From: VAZQ01 sp963739385 | GTDB taxonomy: Bacteria; Pseudomonadota; Alphaproteobacteria; Rhizobiales; Xanthobacteraceae | Length of the DNA stretch: 64,000 nt | NCBI GenBank assembly: GCA_963739385.1 | Contig: CAVUAI010000029.1 | Span: 1 to 64,000, forward strand | Direction of reading: 5' to 3' | Shown here: positions 8,546 through 17,364 of the stretch, in pieces | Numbering within the stretch: the first letter of the stretch is position 1 | Layout: each line of letters opens with the position of its first letter | Program-made: the position numbers and the translations under genes | The notes under the pieces: generated by a model | Database searches by the model: none | Told to the model about the DNA's origin: nothing | What the model saw: the letters and a program-made list of their open reading frames with translations, nothing else

Positions 8546-9163
8546 TCAGGAACGGCGGGCCGACTTCTTCCTCTGCTTCTTCTGCGCCGGCTTGCGGCGG
8601 GTCGCGGCCGCGCGGCGCGACGCCGCGGCTTTGGGCCGGCGGGCTTGGGTGGCGTTCCCGGTTGCGGGCCTGGGATTGACCCGCCGCTCCGCCAGCGCGG
8701 TAAGCTTCTTGTCCGCCGCCCGCTCTTCGCTGAGATTGCGGGCAAGGATGGCCGCATCCTTGTCGTGGCCCAGCTCCCGCGCCCATGCGATCAGCGCGCC
8801 ATAGCGGGTGATCTCGTAGTGCTCGACCGCCTGCGCCGCGGCGATGAGGCCGACATTGAGCACGGCCTTGTCCTCGACCTCGCCCATCAGGTCGCTGCCT
8901 TCCTCGATGATTCCGTCGATCGCCGGGCACTTGGTGCCGCTCGGGGTCTCGTCGTGCAGCTTGAAGACCTGCTCCAGCCGTTTCACCTGCTCCTTCGTCT
9001 CCCGCAGGTGCTGCTGCAAGCCGCGCTTGAGCTCGGCGTCGCTGGCATTGTCGATCATGGTCGGCAGCGACTTCACGATCTGGTTCTCGGCGTAATAGAT
9101 GTCCTGCAGGCCATGCTTGTAGAGGTCCTCGAATGTCTTGATGTCCTTGGAAAACAGCCCCAT
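8546..9163 (-). CDS. DUF892 (YciE/YciF-type) ferritin-like protein
   Basis: 205 residues. The first about 160 form the four-helix ferritin-like DUF892 domain (KTFEDLYKHGLQDIYYAENQ, then a long helix with EQVKRLEQVF, then AAQAVEHYEITRYGALIAWA). Family members are linked to stress responses and rubrerythrin-like metal sites. The last about 45 residues are an Arg/Lys/Ala tail of histone H1 type (KAAASRRAAATRRK) that could bind DNA; this extension is inferred to be a localisation or nucleoid-binding tail. Start chosen at MGLFSKDI, with AGGAGGC upstream. It is monocistronic. Confidence 0.88.
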   Translation of the reverse strand: MGLFSKDIKTFEDLYKHGLQDIYYAENQIVKSLPTMIDNASDAELKRGLQQHLRETKEQVKRLEQVFKLHDETPSGTKCPAIDGIIEEGSDLMGEVEDKAVLNVGLIAAAQAVEHYEITRYGALIAWARELGHDKDAAILARNLSEERAADKKLTALAERRVNPRPATGNATQARRPKAAASRRAAATRRKPAQKKQRKKSARRS

Positions 9164-9347
9164 CGTTGCCTCCTCGTTGTTATGCCGGGGACGTCGCACC
9201 GGTAACAATCGCGATGTTCGCCTGGGGTTCCGTGAATGCAGGCAAGTCGGTTGCTTCGGCGCTCCCCATCGCGGCGGAGGGCCGGCGTGCGGTCGCAGGC
9301 TGCTTGCGCGCGACCGGGATCGGGGCTATTTGCAGACTTCTCCGCGT

Positions 9348-9423
9348 GCTCCCTTCGTCTAGCGGCCCAGGACGTCGCCCTCTCACGGCGAAAACAGGGG
9401 TTCGAGTCCCCTAGGGAGCGCCA
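9348..9423 (+). tRNA. tRNA-Glu (CTC)
   Basis: 76 nt. Acceptor GCTCCCT pairs with AGGGAGC, anticodon stem TCGCC/GGCGA closes the loop CTCTCAC with anticodon CTC (reads GAG). The T arm contains GGTTCGAGTCC and CCA is encoded at 9421-9423. It stands alone, not in an rRNA operon. Confidence 0.95.
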
Positions 9424-9770
9424 CGTGCATCCTGATTCTTCAGCATGCGTGGTGGTCGGACGATCCGCATTGCGGCGCCGGGAATCGAAAACGTGCGAAC
9501 CACGGTCCTCGGCGACGGCAGCAGTGTGCGCCGCTTGCGCCGGCCTGAGCCCAATCTATCGCCACCGTCGAACCGCACGAGGATGCATCATCCCGACGAG
9601 TCATTGGTGCGTTGGCGAGGACGATGGCACGGCGAGGTATTTCCGGTCGGGTAAGCGGTGAGTCGAGAAGGGTGCCTTGTGCATAAAAGCGCGACGAATC
9701 CGCTCGCCATCTGAGCCTGCGCATCGCGCAATCAGCCAGCTTCGTCTCGCACAAACCCGAGGGCACATGA
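9424..9770. other. Intergenic region, no gene seen
   Basis: No reading frame here has a plausible ribosome site together with protein-like composition. No repeat of tRNA-Glu ends (attachment-site duplication) was noticed downstream. Confidence 0.45.
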
Positions 9771-10175
9771 TCAGCCGGGAGCCCTCGCCCCACCGGGCGA
9801 CACCGCGCAACTCTCGACGTCGGCCAATATCTGGTCGGGCTGCACGTTTCCAATTTTCGGCGGAATGACGATGGCGACGCGGGTGCTGTCCTGATCAGCC
9901 GCGACCAGGTCTATGTCCCACATCGTGACCAGGTCAGTCTCTCGGCGCAGCCTTACCATGTAGCGGTCGGGAAAATCGGTCCTCTGAATTTTCCCGTATT
10001 TCCGTCCGAGCCGCTCAAGGGCGCAACTGGCCAAGCTTTGCATTTCCATAGGATAGGTCCGCGAGAGCGTAGTGCGTTCGCTGCGGTCGTCGCGCGGGAC
10101 GAGGCCGCAGGCAGTAAGCGCCGTTGCGGCACACGCCAAGGCGAAGCCAGCGATACATTCAGGGCGGCGGCTCAT
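9771..10175 (-). CDS. Small putative lipoprotein
   Basis: 134 residues. A type II signal peptide (GFALACAATALTACG) ends in the lipobox L-T-A-C near residues 20-23, so it should be lipidated and anchored in the envelope. The mature part has a single folded region of about 90 residues with basic and acidic clusters (RYMVRLRRETDLVTMWDID) and a Cys near the C-terminus. No known domain is recognised. It lies alone on the minus strand. Confidence 0.65.
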   Translation of the reverse strand: MSRRPECIAGFALACAATALTACGLVPRDDRSERTTLSRTYPMEMQSLASCALERLGRKYGKIQRTDFPDRYMVRLRRETDLVTMWDIDLVAADQDSTRVAIVIPPKIGNVQPDQILADVESCAVSPGGARAPG

Positions 10176-10789
10176 CGGGGCAGGGCCCTACTCGCGTGAA
10201 GCGACCGATCCGGCCGCATACCGGCACCTATAGCTTGCCGGCGGATGCAATCTGCGTCTAGCCAAAGGTTCTGGCTGGTATTGCGCGGCGAGGCAGCCGC
10301 GGTGAAAGGCGCTGAACCCCACGCTGCCGTTTCGATGGTCCCTTCGCCAATCCGGACTGCAGAATACGCGACGCAGCTGACTTTCCAGATTGATCGCACG
10401 ATGATGCGGAGAGCATGCTCTCGAAGCAAGGAAATTGCACATTGAGCAGCCGGAACTCTCCCCGCCTCGACAACAGAAAATGGCGGAAGCCCGCAAGCGC
10501 CTAAGGGCGTACCCAACGCGCAACTGGAGGCGTGCTGACGCCGATTTCTGCCCCGGTGCATTCCACTGGGGACGCGTCGGCGCGGTCGCGCTCCTGTAAA
10601 TAACAGGAAAAAAACAGGACTTCGGGAGTTGAGTACGTGCTCGCGCGAGAACTCAGTGCGGGCAGGACGCCCGGCGCAAAGGCCTTCCGCGCAAAAGCCC
10701 GCGCCGGTGTCCCGGGCGGGCTTCATCCGCGGCTCTGGAGCCTGCGCCTTTCGTGCCATACTCACGTAACGTAGTCAAGCGAAATCTCT
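10176..10789. other. Intergenic region with a probable terminator
   Basis: About 610 bases without a supported gene; the open frames are short and lack family-like content. The only clear element is the hairpin at 10694-10723, listed separately. Confidence 0.45.
10694..10723 (-). terminator. Probable terminator of the livF remnant
   Basis: Read on the minus strand, AAGCCCGC and GCGGGCTT form an 8-bp stem with a 14-base loop and are followed by TTGCG, so the run of Ts is short. It lies about 70 bases past the expected livF stop. Confidence 0.55.
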
Positions 10790-11492
10790 TCAGACGCCGA
10801 GATAGGCGGTCCGCACCCGGGCATCGTCCAGCAGTTCGCGGCCGGTCCCGCTGAGATTGATCGAGCCCGTTTCGATGACATAGCCGCGATCGGCGATCGC
10901 CAGTGCGGCATGGGCATTCTGCTCGACCAGCAGCACGGTGAGCCCGCGCCGCCGGAAGTCGGCGATGATGCGCGAAGATTTGCTCGACCAGGCGCGGGGC
11001 GAGGCCCATCGACGGCTCGTCGAGCAGGATCAGCTTGGGCCGCGCCATGAGGGCGCGAGCAATCGCGAGCATCTGCTGCTGGCCGCCCGACAGCGCGCCG
11101 GCCTGGGCCGCGCGCTTTTCCGCAAGCGCCGGGAAGAGCGCGTACATGTCGTCAAGATCGGCAGCGATCTCGCGGTCGGCGCGGCGGTAGGCGCCGAGCC
11201 GCAGATTGTCGGCCACCGTCAGCGGGGCGAAGACCTGCCGTCCCTCCGGGACCTGGGCGATGCCGCGCATGACGCGCCGGTGCGGCGTAAGGCCGTCGAT
11301 CGGCTGCCCTGCGAAGCGAATGGTGCCGCTGGTCACCGGCTGCACGCCCGAGATCGCGCGCAGCAGCGTGGTCTTGCCGGCGCCGTTCGATCCCACCAAG
11401 GTCACGATCTCGCCGGCGGCGACCTCGAGCGAGACGCCGTGCAGCACTTGGATGCGGCCGTAGCGGCTGGTGAGATTCTCGACCGCGAGCAC
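10790..11492 (-). pseudogene. livF: Branched-chain amino acid ABC transporter ATPase (LivF type), frameshifted
   Basis: The N-terminal about 170 residues are a clear LivF ATPase: Walker A GSNGAGKTT, EGRQVFAPLTV, signature LSGGQQQMLAIARAL and Walker B LILLDEPSMGLAP. After LVEQIF the frame shifts by one base near 10970-10977. The adjacent frame continues the family sequence (I-I-A-D-F-R-R-R-G, then TVLLVEQNAHAAL) to the natural end A-Y-L-G-V and a stop at 10790-10792. LivF supplies ATP hydrolysis for uptake of branched-chain amino acids or related compounds. No livG, livH, livM or binding protein lies nearby, so this is an orphan even if the shift is a sequencing error. Confidence 0.82.
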
Positions 11493-11763
11493 ACCGGTCT
11501 CCGGGAAGGGGCCGCGAGTCTCCTAGCACGCCTGCGACGCGCAGTCAGATTCTCGCCTCACAACGCGCAGCGGATGGTGCCGGTGCCGGCATAGGTGGAG
11601 GAGCCGCGGGTGAGCTCGCCGACATCCAGCATTCCGATGCAGATCGCCGCAGGTTGTTGCATTCACGCCACGCCGCGCTGGAATGGCGCAGGATTCCATG
11701 GTCTGCTGCGGGTCCCGGATTCGCAGCGCCGGGACAAGGGGGCGAGCGATATCTGGGGTTGTG

Positions 11764-14001
11764 ATGCCATCCCTGTCACGCCGTTTTGTTCTCGCCGGAG
11801 CGGCGTCCGCGAGCGCGTTCCTGCTGATTCCCGTCACCGCGCGTCCGGCCCGCGGGCAATCCGCCGACCCCGCAGAGTACGAAATCACCGACTGGATTAC
11901 GATCGCGCCGAGCGGGGAGGTCACCCTCGGCCTGTCGCAGCCGGAAGTCGGACAAGGCTCGTACACCGCCCTGCCGCAGATCCTCGCAGACGAACTTGAC
12001 GCCGACTGGGCCCGCATCAAGGTCCGCTTCGTGACCGGCCGTCCCGCCTACAAGATCGCGTTCCGTCAGGAGCCGCCCGCCCAGAAGGAAGGGGCGTCGA
12101 TGTCGACCACGGCGCTCTATTTGCGCCTGCGGACGGCCGGTGCCGCCGCCCGCGACGTGCTCGTCCGTGCTGCGGCCCAACGATGGGGTGTCGACGTTTC
12201 GCAGTGTCGCACCGAGAATGGGAAAGTGATCAGCGCGCGCGGCGAGGCGTTGTCCTATGGCGAGCTTGCCGCCGCGGCCGCCGGGCTGCCGATCAGCCCG
12301 GCGCCGCCGCTCAAGGACAGGAGCCGCTTTCGCGTGATCGGTGAGCCGGTGGCGCGCCTGGATACGCCCGCCAAGTGCAACGGCAGCGCGGTCTTCGGCA
12401 TCGATGTCACGGTGCCGGGCATGCTCAACGCCGCCATCAGGACGGCGCGCTCGTTCGGCGGGCAAGTGACCGCGATCAGGAACGAGGCCGATATCCGCAG
12501 GATGCCGGGCGTACGCGCGGTGGTGAAGATCGCGGCGCTGGCGATTGCCAATGAGGACGCCGGCGCACAGCACCCGCAGGTGCCGCATCTGGCGCGACAC
12601 AACGCCGTGTGCGTCGTCGCCGATCACTTCTGGCAGGCCAATCGGGCCATCGATGCCCTCGATGTGGAGTTTGACGGCGGCACGTCGGGCGATCTCTCCA
12701 CAGCCGGGATCGACGCCAAGCTCAACGCCGCTCTGGACGCGGAGCATGGCGTTACGGCGCTGCTGCGCGGCCAGCCGCAAGACATTCTGAAAGCGCGTGC
12801 GGCGTCGGTGATCGAGCGGCGGTTCGTGCTGCCGCACATCGCGCATGCGCCGCTGGAGCCGGTCAATGCCACGGCCAGCTACAAGGACGGCACGGTCGAG
12901 GTCTGGGGGCCGATTCAATCGGTCACGGCCTGTCAGGAGGCCGTTGCGCACGCGGCCGGGTGCTCCCCCGACGACGTGAAGATCAATGTCACGTTTCTGG
13001 GCGGCAGCTTCGGCCGCAAGATCGTGCCGGACTATGTGCTGCAGGCGGTGCAGGCGTCGAAGGCGGTCGGGCGGCCGGTCAAGCTCACGCGCTCGCGCGA
13101 GGAGGACATGCAGCACGACGTCTACCGGCCGAACGCGGGCGGCCGTTTTCGCGCCGTCCTCGACGATGCCGGCTATCCGCTGGCGGTGCATGCGCGGGTC
13201 GCCGGCCAGTCGTTGTTCGGCGCCGTGCGCAAGAGCTGGCTCGACCAGACGCCGGAGGGGGCGTGGGACGAGAGCATGGTCGACGGCATCTACAATCAGA
13301 GCTACCGGCTGCCGCATTTTCTGGTGGAGACGGTCGACACGCCGCTGCCGGTCCCGGTCTATTTCATGCGCTCGGTCGGGTCGACCGCGGCGGTGTTCTT
13401 CTGGGAGAGCTTCATCAGCGAGCTCGCCCATCGCGCCGGCATCGACCAGCACCTCTACCGGCGCAATCTCCTGACCGACGATCCGCTCGCGCTGCGCGTG
13501 CTCGACGCCGCCGCGCAGGCGGCGGGCTGGGAAAAGCCGCCGCCGGCCGGCACGTTTCGCGGCATCGCCTACAACTGCTACATTGGCCGCGGCGGACGCT
13601 TCAAAACCTACGTCGCCGAGGTGATCGAGCTGCGGCGCGCCGCCGGCGGGCTGGCGGTGAAGCGCGTGTTCTGCGCGGTCGATCCCGGCCTCGTGGTCAA
13701 TCCCAACACGCTCAAGGCGCAGATCGAAGGCGGCATCGGATTCGCGCTCACTAACGCGCTCAAGAGCAGGATCACGTTCTCGAACGGCGGAACGGATCAG
13801 AGCAATTTCGTCGACTATCCATTGCTGACAATCGACGAGATGCCCGAGATCATTCCAATCGTGCTTGACAGCGATCGTCCACCGCAGGGATTCGGCGAGG
13901 TGGTGCTGGCGCCGGTCGCGCCCGCGCTGGCGCAAGCCGTGCTCCACGCCAGCGCACGGCGCCTCGACACGATGCCGTTTCCCGAGGAAATTTTTCAGTG
14001 A
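11764..14001 (+). CDS. Molybdenum hydroxylase large subunit (IorB/isoquinoline 1-oxidoreductase beta type)
   Basis: 745 residues. A Tat signal (S-R-R-F-V-L-A-G near the N-terminus, then a hydrophobic stretch to ARG) predicts export of the folded cofactor-bearing enzyme. The body matches the xanthine-oxidase-family molybdopterin-binding subunit, with LSQPEVGQGSYTALPQILADE, the MoCo-binding GGSFGRKI loop and the late VDPGLVVNPNTLKAQIEGG and GEVVLAPVAPALA motifs. The substrate (an N-heterocycle or aldehyde) cannot be inferred. A GTG at 11761 is an alternative start. The next gene encodes the 2Fe-2S subunit; there is no FAD subunit, as in the IorAB group, where electrons pass to a cytochrome. Confidence 0.9.
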   Translation: MPSLSRRFVLAGAASASAFLLIPVTARPARGQSADPAEYEITDWITIAPSGEVTLGLSQPEVGQGSYTALPQILADELDADWARIKVRFVTGRPAYKIAFRQEPPAQKEGASMSTTALYLRLRTAGAAARDVLVRAAAQRWGVDVSQCRTENGKVISARGEALSYGELAAAAAGLPISPAPPLKDRSRFRVIGEPVARLDTPAKCNGSAVFGIDVTVPGMLNAAIRTARSFGGQVTAIRNEADIRRMPGVRAVVKIAALAIANEDAGAQHPQVPHLARHNAVCVVADHFWQANRAIDALDVEFDGGTSGDLSTAGIDAKLNAALDAEHGVTALLRGQPQDILKARAASVIERRFVLPHIAHAPLEPVNATASYKDGTVEVWGPIQSVTACQEAVAHAAGCSPDDVKINVTFLGGSFGRKIVPDYVLQAVQASKAVGRPVKLTRSREEDMQHDVYRPNAGGRFRAVLDDAGYPLAVHARVAGQSLFGAVRKSWLDQTPEGAWDESMVDGIYNQSYRLPHFLVETVDTPLPVPVYFMRSVGSTAAVFFWESFISELAHRAGIDQHLYRRNLLTDDPLALRVLDAAAQAAGWEKPPPAGTFRGIAYNCYIGRGGRFKTYVAEVIELRRAAGGLAVKRVFCAVDPGLVVNPNTLKAQIEGGIGFALTNALKSRITFSNGGTDQSNFVDYPLLTIDEMPEIIPIVLDSDRPPQGFGEVVLAPVAPALAQAVLHASARRLDTMPFPEEIFQ

Positions 14002-14031
14002 GGTCGAATTGGGTATGAAAGGCTGCGGCCT

Positions 14032-14484
14032 ATGCCAGTGACATTCTCCGTCAACGGAATGCCGGCCGAATTCGACGGGCCCGAAGACGTTCCGCTGCTC
14101 TGGGTCGTGCGCGAGCACCTCGGCCTGACCGGAAGCAAGTTCGGCTGCGGCATCGGCGTGTGCGGCGCCTGCACCATGCATGTCGACACTGTGCCGCAGC
14201 GAACCTGCATCATGCCGGTCATCCTGGTGCAGGGCAGAAACGTTACGACAATCGAAGGCCTGTCGCCGAACCACGATCACCCCGTGCAGAAGGCCTGGGT
14301 CGCGCTCGATGTCCCGCAATGCGGCTATTGTCAGTCCGGGATGATCATGGCCGCGGCGAGCCTGCTGCGCCGGCATCCCGCTCCGACCGACGACGACATC
14401 GATCGCGAGATGACCAATCTCTGCCGCTGCGCGACCTATGCCCGCATTCGGGCGGCCATCCATCTCGCCGCCAAGATGCGGTGA
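14032..14484 (+). CDS. 2Fe-2S subunit of the molybdenum hydroxylase (IorA type)
   Basis: 150 residues. An N-terminal plant-type ferredoxin domain has C-G-I-G-V-C-G-A-C spacing near 42-50 with a further Cys after RT. The C-terminal four-helix 2Fe-2S domain has CGYCQSGM near 98 and LCRCATYARI near 130. It carries electrons from the molybdenum centre of the upstream subunit. The gap to that subunit is 30 bases. The order large-then-small is the reverse of the classic iorA-iorB order. Confidence 0.92.
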   Translation: MPVTFSVNGMPAEFDGPEDVPLLWVVREHLGLTGSKFGCGIGVCGACTMHVDTVPQRTCIMPVILVQGRNVTTIEGLSPNHDHPVQKAWVALDVPQCGYCQSGMIMAAASLLRRHPAPTDDDIDREMTNLCRCATYARIRAAIHLAAKMR

Positions 14485-14552
14485 ACGCCCGCGGCGTGCG
14501 ATTTCTCGACCGTTGGTATAATCGCCGAGACGGTTTCACCAGGGAGGACACC

Positions 14553-15002
14553 GTGACCGAGCACGTCGAGCCGAAGCTGCTGCTGCCGCGCCTCAGGCCG
14601 TTTTACGAGGCGGTGATTCCGCTCGCCTGGCCGATCGTCCGCATCGCCGTGGGCTGGAACCTGCTGGTGCACGGCTGGGGCAAGGTCACGCGCGGGCCGT
14701 CGGCCTTCGTTCGCGCCTTCACCGAGCAGGGCTTCGATCCGGCGCTGCCCTGGATCTGGGGCGCCTTGATGATCGAATTCGTCGGCGGCATTGCGCTGAT
14801 CCTCGGCCTGTTCACGCGCTTCTTCGCGGCCGCCGCCGCGATCGAGATGCTGGTCATCACGGCGCTGTACTGGAAGAGCGGATTTTCCTGGCTCAACCGC
14901 GGCTACGAATACACGCTGCTGTGGGGCCTCGTCTGCTTCGCCATTGCACTGCGCGGCGGCGGGCCCTACTCGCTCGACCGCAAGATCGGCGTCGAGCTTT
15001 AG
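14553..15002 (+). CDS. DoxX-family membrane protein
   Basis: 149 residues with about four transmembrane helices. It shows DoxX-family features: RIAVGWNLLVHGWGK (first helix and glycine turn), then GGIALILGLFTRFFAAAAAI. GTG at 14553 is chosen as start because GGGAGG precedes it. It follows the molybdenum hydroxylase pair at 68 bases and may be co-transcribed. DoxX proteins are associated with quinol oxidases or redox membrane complexes, so a role in passing electrons from the hydroxylase is possible but unproven. Confidence 0.82.
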   Translation: MTEHVEPKLLLPRLRPFYEAVIPLAWPIVRIAVGWNLLVHGWGKVTRGPSAFVRAFTEQGFDPALPWIWGALMIEFVGGIALILGLFTRFFAAAAAIEMLVITALYWKSGFSWLNRGYEYTLLWGLVCFAIALRGGGPYSLDRKIGVEL

Positions 15003-15104
15003 ACGGGCGAGTCTGCATGCTGGCCTCGACGCGGCCGCTCAACTAACATTCCGCAGCGGGCGTTGAGGCGAGTGGATGGTCGCCGCTGGCGGTTGGAGGT
15101 GCTC

Positions 15105-16193
15105 ATGTTCCTGCGCAATGGTTGGTACGGAGCGATCTGGTCGAACGATCTGCAGGAGCGCCCGGTCGCACGGACCTTCCTCAACGAGAAGGTGGTGTTG
15201 TTCCGCAACGCATCCGGGCAGGTTGCCGCGCTCGAAGACTGCTGCTGCCATCGTGCGGCGCCGCTCTCGAAGGGAGAATTGTCCGGAGACTACCTCGCCT
15301 GCGGTTACCATGGCCTGAAGTTCGACATCAACGGGCAGTGCGTCGAGGTGCCGGGACAGAGCATGATCCCGCGCGGCGCCAAGGTGAAGAGCTATCCGGT
15401 TTGCGAAAAGTGGGGCGCGGTCTGGATCTGGATGGGAGACCCGGCCCAGGCCGACGAAGCGAAGATTCCCAAGCTCTACTGGCTTGCCGATCCGAAATGG
15501 ACGGTGACCCCCGGCTACATTCACCTCAAATCGAACTACCAGTTCCTGGTCGACAACCTGCTCGATCTCACGCACGTCACCTATGTTCACAAGAACACGC
15601 TGGCCGGCGATCCGCGCGAAGCGACGACGCCGACCAAGACCGAACGGCTGCCGGACGGTGTCCGGGTGGGGCGCTGGATGATCGATTTCGCTCCACCCCC
15701 GTTGTTCGCCAAGGCCGGCGGCTTCACCGGCAACGTGGATCGGTGGCAGTTCGTCACGTGGACTCCGCCGTCGACGGTGTATCTCGACGTCGGCTGCGCC
15801 ACCACGGGCACCGGCGCGCCCGAAGGCGATCGCAGCCAGGGCATATCGATCTGGTCGAGCCACCTGGTCACGCCCGAAACCGAAAGCTCGAGCCATTACA
15901 TGTTCTGCTTCGCCCGCGACTTCGCCGTCGGCGATGCGGCAATGTCCAAGCTTTTGTACGAGGGCTCGAAGGCCACGTTCCTCGAAGACGCGGACATGCT
16001 CGAGGCGGTGCAGACCAACCGGACCGGCGGCTCGCTCGAGGGGCTGGTCGACATCGCCGCGGACGCCGCGCAGCTGCAGGCGCGCCGGATGCTGGCGCAG
16101 ATGATCAAGGCCGAGCGTGCTGAAGCCGACCGCGGGCCGGCCAGCGAGCCCGTGGTGGCCCGCGCCGTGGCGCAGCTCGATGCACGGCGATGA
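15105..16193 (+). CDS. Rieske non-haem iron aromatic oxygenase, VanA-like
   Basis: 362 residues. The Rieske 2Fe-2S ligands are C-x-H (in DCCCHRAAPLS) and C-x2-H (in LACGYHGLKF) within the first 90 residues. The catalytic domain has the mononuclear iron motif D-L-T-H-V-T-Y-V-H after NYQFLVDNLL. This is the monooxygenase/O-demethylase branch (vanillate demethylase, toluene sulfonate monooxygenase) rather than ring-dihydroxylating dioxygenases. The start ATG has GGAGG 5 bases ahead. No reductase partner is in the window, so electrons must come from elsewhere. Confidence 0.9.
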   Translation: MFLRNGWYGAIWSNDLQERPVARTFLNEKVVLFRNASGQVAALEDCCCHRAAPLSKGELSGDYLACGYHGLKFDINGQCVEVPGQSMIPRGAKVKSYPVCEKWGAVWIWMGDPAQADEAKIPKLYWLADPKWTVTPGYIHLKSNYQFLVDNLLDLTHVTYVHKNTLAGDPREATTPTKTERLPDGVRVGRWMIDFAPPPLFAKAGGFTGNVDRWQFVTWTPPSTVYLDVGCATTGTGAPEGDRSQGISIWSSHLVTPETESSSHYMFCFARDFAVGDAAMSKLLYEGSKATFLEDADMLEAVQTNRTGGSLEGLVDIAADAAQLQARRMLAQMIKAERAEADRGPASEPVVARAVAQLDARR

Positions 16194-16209
16194 TTTAGCC
16201 GCTCATGCG

Positions 16210-16668
16210 CTAGGTTTGCTGGAATTCGGACGGCGATACGTGCTGCAGCCACGCGCGCAGCGTGTGGGTGTCGACCGCGCCGGCGCGCTGGGCGACGACC
16301 GCGCCGTTGCGGAACAGCATCAGCGTCGGGATGCTTCGGATCTGATAGCGGGCGGCGAGCTCGGGCTGCGCCTCGGTATCGACCTTGAGGAAACGCACGT
16401 CGGGCTCGAATTCCGCCGCTGCGCGCTCGAACACCGGAGCCATGGCTTTGCAGGGTCCGCACCATGGCGCCCAGAAGTCGACAAGCACGGGAATGTCATT
16501 GCGCCGGATCTGGGTGGCGAAGCTCTGGGCCGTGACTGGAACGGCTCCCCCGGCAAACAGCGGTTGGTGGCAGCGCCCGCACTTCGCTCTACGCGCGTTC
16601 TTGTCATTCGGAATGCGGTTGACGCTGTCGCAGTGCGGACAGACGATGTGACGGGCTGCATCGCTCAT
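16210..16668 (-). CDS. trxC: Thioredoxin 2
   Basis: 152 residues. An N-terminal zinc ribbon has CPHC and CGRC pairs, and the thioredoxin fold carries the active site WCGPC in DFWAPWCGPCK and cis-Pro in SIPTLMLF. The ribbon identifies TrxC rather than TrxA. It reduces protein disulfides in the cytosol and is often induced by oxidative stress. Convergent with the Rieske oxygenase gene; the stops are about 16 bases apart. Confidence 0.95.
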   Translation of the reverse strand: MSDAARHIVCPHCDSVNRIPNDKNARRAKCGRCHQPLFAGGAVPVTAQSFATQIRRNDIPVLVDFWAPWCGPCKAMAPVFERAAAEFEPDVRFLKVDTEAQPELAARYQIRSIPTLMLFRNGAVVAQRAGAVDTHTLRAWLQHVSPSEFQQT

Positions 16669-17069
16669 GTCTCGAACTCCAGCCGGCGAACCGCCAGTGC
16701 TGCTTTGGAGGCAACCAGGGCCGTTATGGGAAGGTTCCCACGCGCGCGCGTTCGGCGCAATGTTTGCAGCCGCGCTGCGAGGCAGCCGGTTGTCCGCTAC
16801 CGGAAAATTTCCGACCTCGTCATGGCCGTGCCGGCCGCGTGCGCCGGATTGGCCAATCGCGCTGCTCCAGGGGACAGCGTGACGCCCTTCCTTCCATCGC
16901 GCAGATCCGTCCCGACGCAATGCCAGGCCAGCGCGGGGCAAATCGCACGCAGCGACGCCGGTGGCGGTGGAGACGAAGGTCGCTTGCCCGCAATTTCGGT
17001 CGGAACTCCAAGGACTAGTGGGTGTTAGTCCAATGAGGAGCGCGGGGGGAACCGTCGAGGTTCCCGGTG
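16669..17069. other. Intergenic region, no gene seen
   Basis: Contains the promoter side of trxC. Reading frames here have Arg-rich shadow composition and no ribosome site. Confidence 0.45.
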
Positions 17070-17249
17070 ATGAGCGAACGGAACGAGAAGAAGAAGCGCG
17101 ACGGCTCCGATCAGACCGTGAAGTCGACCGTGTCGGCGCTATTCGAGGAGAGCGGAGAGGTCGCGCCGATCGATTTCGGACGATTCGGAAAGCGCGTGGG
17201 CGAGATTATCGCGCGAACCTCGACGTATCCGTACGCCAAACCACAGTGA
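17070..17249 (+). CDS. Small hypothetical protein, 59 aa
   Basis: Highly charged N-terminus (MSERNEKKKRDGSDQ) followed by a hydrophobic/amphipathic segment ending near YPYAKPQ. GAGG lies about 11 bases before the ATG. No membrane segment, signal or known domain. Composition is protein-like and the frame is not a shadow of another gene, but evidence is thin. Confidence 0.4.
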   Translation: MSERNEKKKRDGSDQTVKSTVSALFEESGEVAPIDFGRFGKRVGEIIARTSTYPYAKPQ

Positions 17250-17364
17250 ATTTCAGGAATTGTCGCGCGCCGTAGATATGGAACACGCCGCGCTCGGCCG
17301 TTGTCGGTATAGCTGAGAGGCCGAGGCCGCCAAGGAACAGTTCCATCCCTGGCGACCTCCTGAG

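Noticed and set aside
11558..11662. Minus-strand 34-codon frame (starting MQQPAAICIGM) ahead of livF
   Set aside because: Protein-like composition at its end (GELTRGSSTYAGT), but too short and with no ribosome site to support.
11776..14463. 895-codon open frame antisense to the molybdenum hydroxylase genes
   Set aside because: High GC keeps the opposite strand free of stops; the composition is His/Arg/Asp-rich and no family motif appears.
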